Shown here in pieces: positions 4,944 through 5,777 of a stretch of 5,777 nt of DNA. This DNA is from Tepidiphilus sp. GTDB taxonomy: Bacteria; Pseudomonadota; Gammaproteobacteria; Burkholderiales; Rhodocyclaceae. Under the pieces are notes generated by a model. That model saw only the letters and a list, made by a program, of their open reading frames with translations, was not told the origin of the DNA and searched no databases. The translations under genes were made by a program, and so were the position numbers. The DNA lies in assembly GCA_028684345.1 (NCBI GenBank), contig JAQUGB010000115.1:1-5777 (forward strand). The letters are read 5' to 3'. Each line of letters opens with the position of its first letter. Within the stretch, counting starts at the first letter, position 1.

Positions 4944-5777
4944 TCAGCGCTCGAGGACGTAGCTTCCCGGCGCCTTTCCGAGTGAAGGCACGCTCGCCGG
5001 GTCCTTCGGCGCCACCAGTTCGCCCGCCTGCGGTCTGAGCCAGGCGACCCAATCGTCCCACCAGCTGTTGGGATGCTCGGGTGCCGACTTGAGCCAGGAA
5101 TCGGCTCGCGGCACCGGATCGCCGACGTCGCTCACCCAGTACTTGCGCTTTGGTGGATCTTTCGGCGGGTTGACGATACCCAGGATGTGACCCGAGCTCG
5201 ACAGCACATAGCGCCGCGGCCCGCGCACGTGCCGCAGCAGCTTGAAAGTCTGCTGCCAGGGGGCAATGTGATCGTCTTCGGTGCCCACGGCATAGACCGG
5301 TTGCACGATCTGGCGCAGATCCACGGGAACGCCCGCCAGGGTCAGCGCATCGGGCTGGATGAGGCGGTTGTTGAGATAGAACTCGCGCAGATACCAGCAG
5401 TGCATCTTCGCCGGCATGCGCGTCGGATCCATGTTCCAGTAGAGCACGTCGAAAGGCGCCGGCTCCTCGCCGTAGAGCCAGCCGTGCACGACGTAGCGCC
5501 AGATGAGACTGTTGGAGCGTAACAAGCGAAACGCCTCAGCCATGTCCTCGCCGCGCAGATAACCGTCGAGCTGCATCTTGCGGCAGAGAAAATCGACGGT
5601 GGCTGGATCGATGAAGACTTCGATGTCGCCCGGAGCCGAAAAATCGACGAGCGTGGTGAGAAACGTCGCGTTTGCCACGGGTGAAGCCTCGACACCCACC
5701 CTGCGGTTGATCACCGAGAGATAGGACGCCAGCGCGGTGCCACCGATGCAATAGCCCACGGCATTGACCTTGTCGGC
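4944..5777 (-). CDS. phaC: Class I poly(3-hydroxyalkanoate) synthase (partial, N-terminus beyond the right edge)
   Basis: Polymerises (R)-3-hydroxyacyl-CoA, typically 3-hydroxybutyryl-CoA, into storage polyester at the granule surface. The visible 277 residues are the C-terminal catalytic half of a protein usually near 590. The frame is open to the edge, reading ADKVNAVGYCIGGT. The GTG at 5759 is the Val just before the lipase-like box, not a start. Catalytic residues, counted from the edge, are Cys10 in GYCIGG, Asp169 in TEDDHIAPW and His197 in SSGHILGIVNPP. The Cys-Asp (159) and Asp-His (28) spacings closely match Cupriavidus necator PhaC (Cys319, Asp480, His508). Other class I marks are FLCRKMQLDGYL, LLRSNSLIW, DVLYWNMDPTRMPAKMH and the SWWDDWVAWL tail block. 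It converges on fnr with 18 bp between stops. The gene's promoter and any phaA/phaB partners are outside the window. PhaE-dependent class III synthases are shorter and lack this tail, so class I is preferred. Confidence 0.96.
   Translation of the reverse strand, partial: ADKVNAVGYCIGGTALASYLSVINRRVGVEASPVANATFLTTLVDFSAPGDIEVFIDPATVDFLCRKMQLDGYLRGEDMAEAFRLLRSNSLIWRYVVHGWLYGEEPAPFDVLYWNMDPTRMPAKMHCWYLREFYLNNRLIQPDALTLAGVPVDLRQIVQPVYAVGTEDDHIAPWQQTFKLLRHVRGPRRYVLSSSGHILGIVNPPKDPPKRKYWVSDVGDPVPRADSWLKSAPEHPNSWWDDWVAWLRPQAGELVAPKDPASVPSLGKAPGSYVLER

Noticed and set aside
5757..5759. GTG at 5759 as a start codon for a short 271-residue PHA synthase.
   Set aside because: The frame stays open to the edge with ADKVNA before it, and this GTG is the Val next to the GYCIGG box in the middle of the normal protein. 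The gene is cut by the window, not truncated.
1..5777. An undescribed mobile, defence or biosynthetic system.
   Set aside because: Every stretch over about 120 bp is covered by a recognised core or metabolic gene. No inverted terminal repeats, direct-repeat arrays, toxin-antitoxin pairs or composition shift were visible by eye.

Overview
The window is a compact, GC-rich stretch (well over 60% G+C by eye) of ordinary bacterial chromosome with almost no intergenic space. It holds six protein genes, all in families I recognise from sequence motifs. The Fnr type (three N-terminal Cys plus one central), the class I PHA synthase and the hemN/Fnr neighbourhood fit a beta-proteobacterium, or less likely a gamma-proteobacterium. 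I cannot name a genus. I see no mobile element, CRISPR array, tRNA or rRNA.

Layout. Positions 1-1325 (minus): nadE, glutamine-dependent NAD+ synthetase, with its C-terminus cut off by the left edge. Positions 1341-1874 (minus): ppa, family I inorganic pyrophosphatase, 15 bp upstream of nadE and probably co-transcribed with it. Positions 1875-1957: a short leader with a perfect TATAAT, a terminator-like hairpin with a T6 tract, and a strong Shine-Dalgarno for ppa. Positions 1958-2659 (minus): a six-helix membrane protein of the TauE/SafE (DsbD_2-like) family. Positions 2669-4072 (minus): hemN, oxygen-independent coproporphyrinogen III dehydrogenase, 9 bp upstream of the membrane protein gene. 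Positions 4073-4187: a divergent control region with a 9/10 FNR box. Positions 4188-4925 (plus): an Fnr/Anr-type oxygen-sensing regulator. Positions 4944-5777 (minus): the C-terminal half of a class I poly(3-hydroxyalkanoate) synthase (phaC), convergent with fnr and cut by the right edge.

How it works together. The centre is a low-oxygen module. The [4Fe-4S] regulator is encoded divergently from hemN, the anaerobic haem-synthesis enzyme, and the box between them is placed as expected for class II activation of hemN. The membrane protein belongs to a family often found beside cbb3 oxidase assembly genes and hemN, so a role in metal or cytochrome maturation is plausible but unproven. Ppa and NadE fit together biochemically: NAD+ synthesis releases pyrophosphate, which Ppa hydrolyses. 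PhaC stores carbon as polyester and is not obviously linked to the rest beyond adjacency.

I found no undescribed system. The points most worth a second look are regulatory: the FNR-box geometry, the terminator-like hairpin between the ppa promoter and its start codon, and a Ser in Fnr where the E. coli protein has Asp154.
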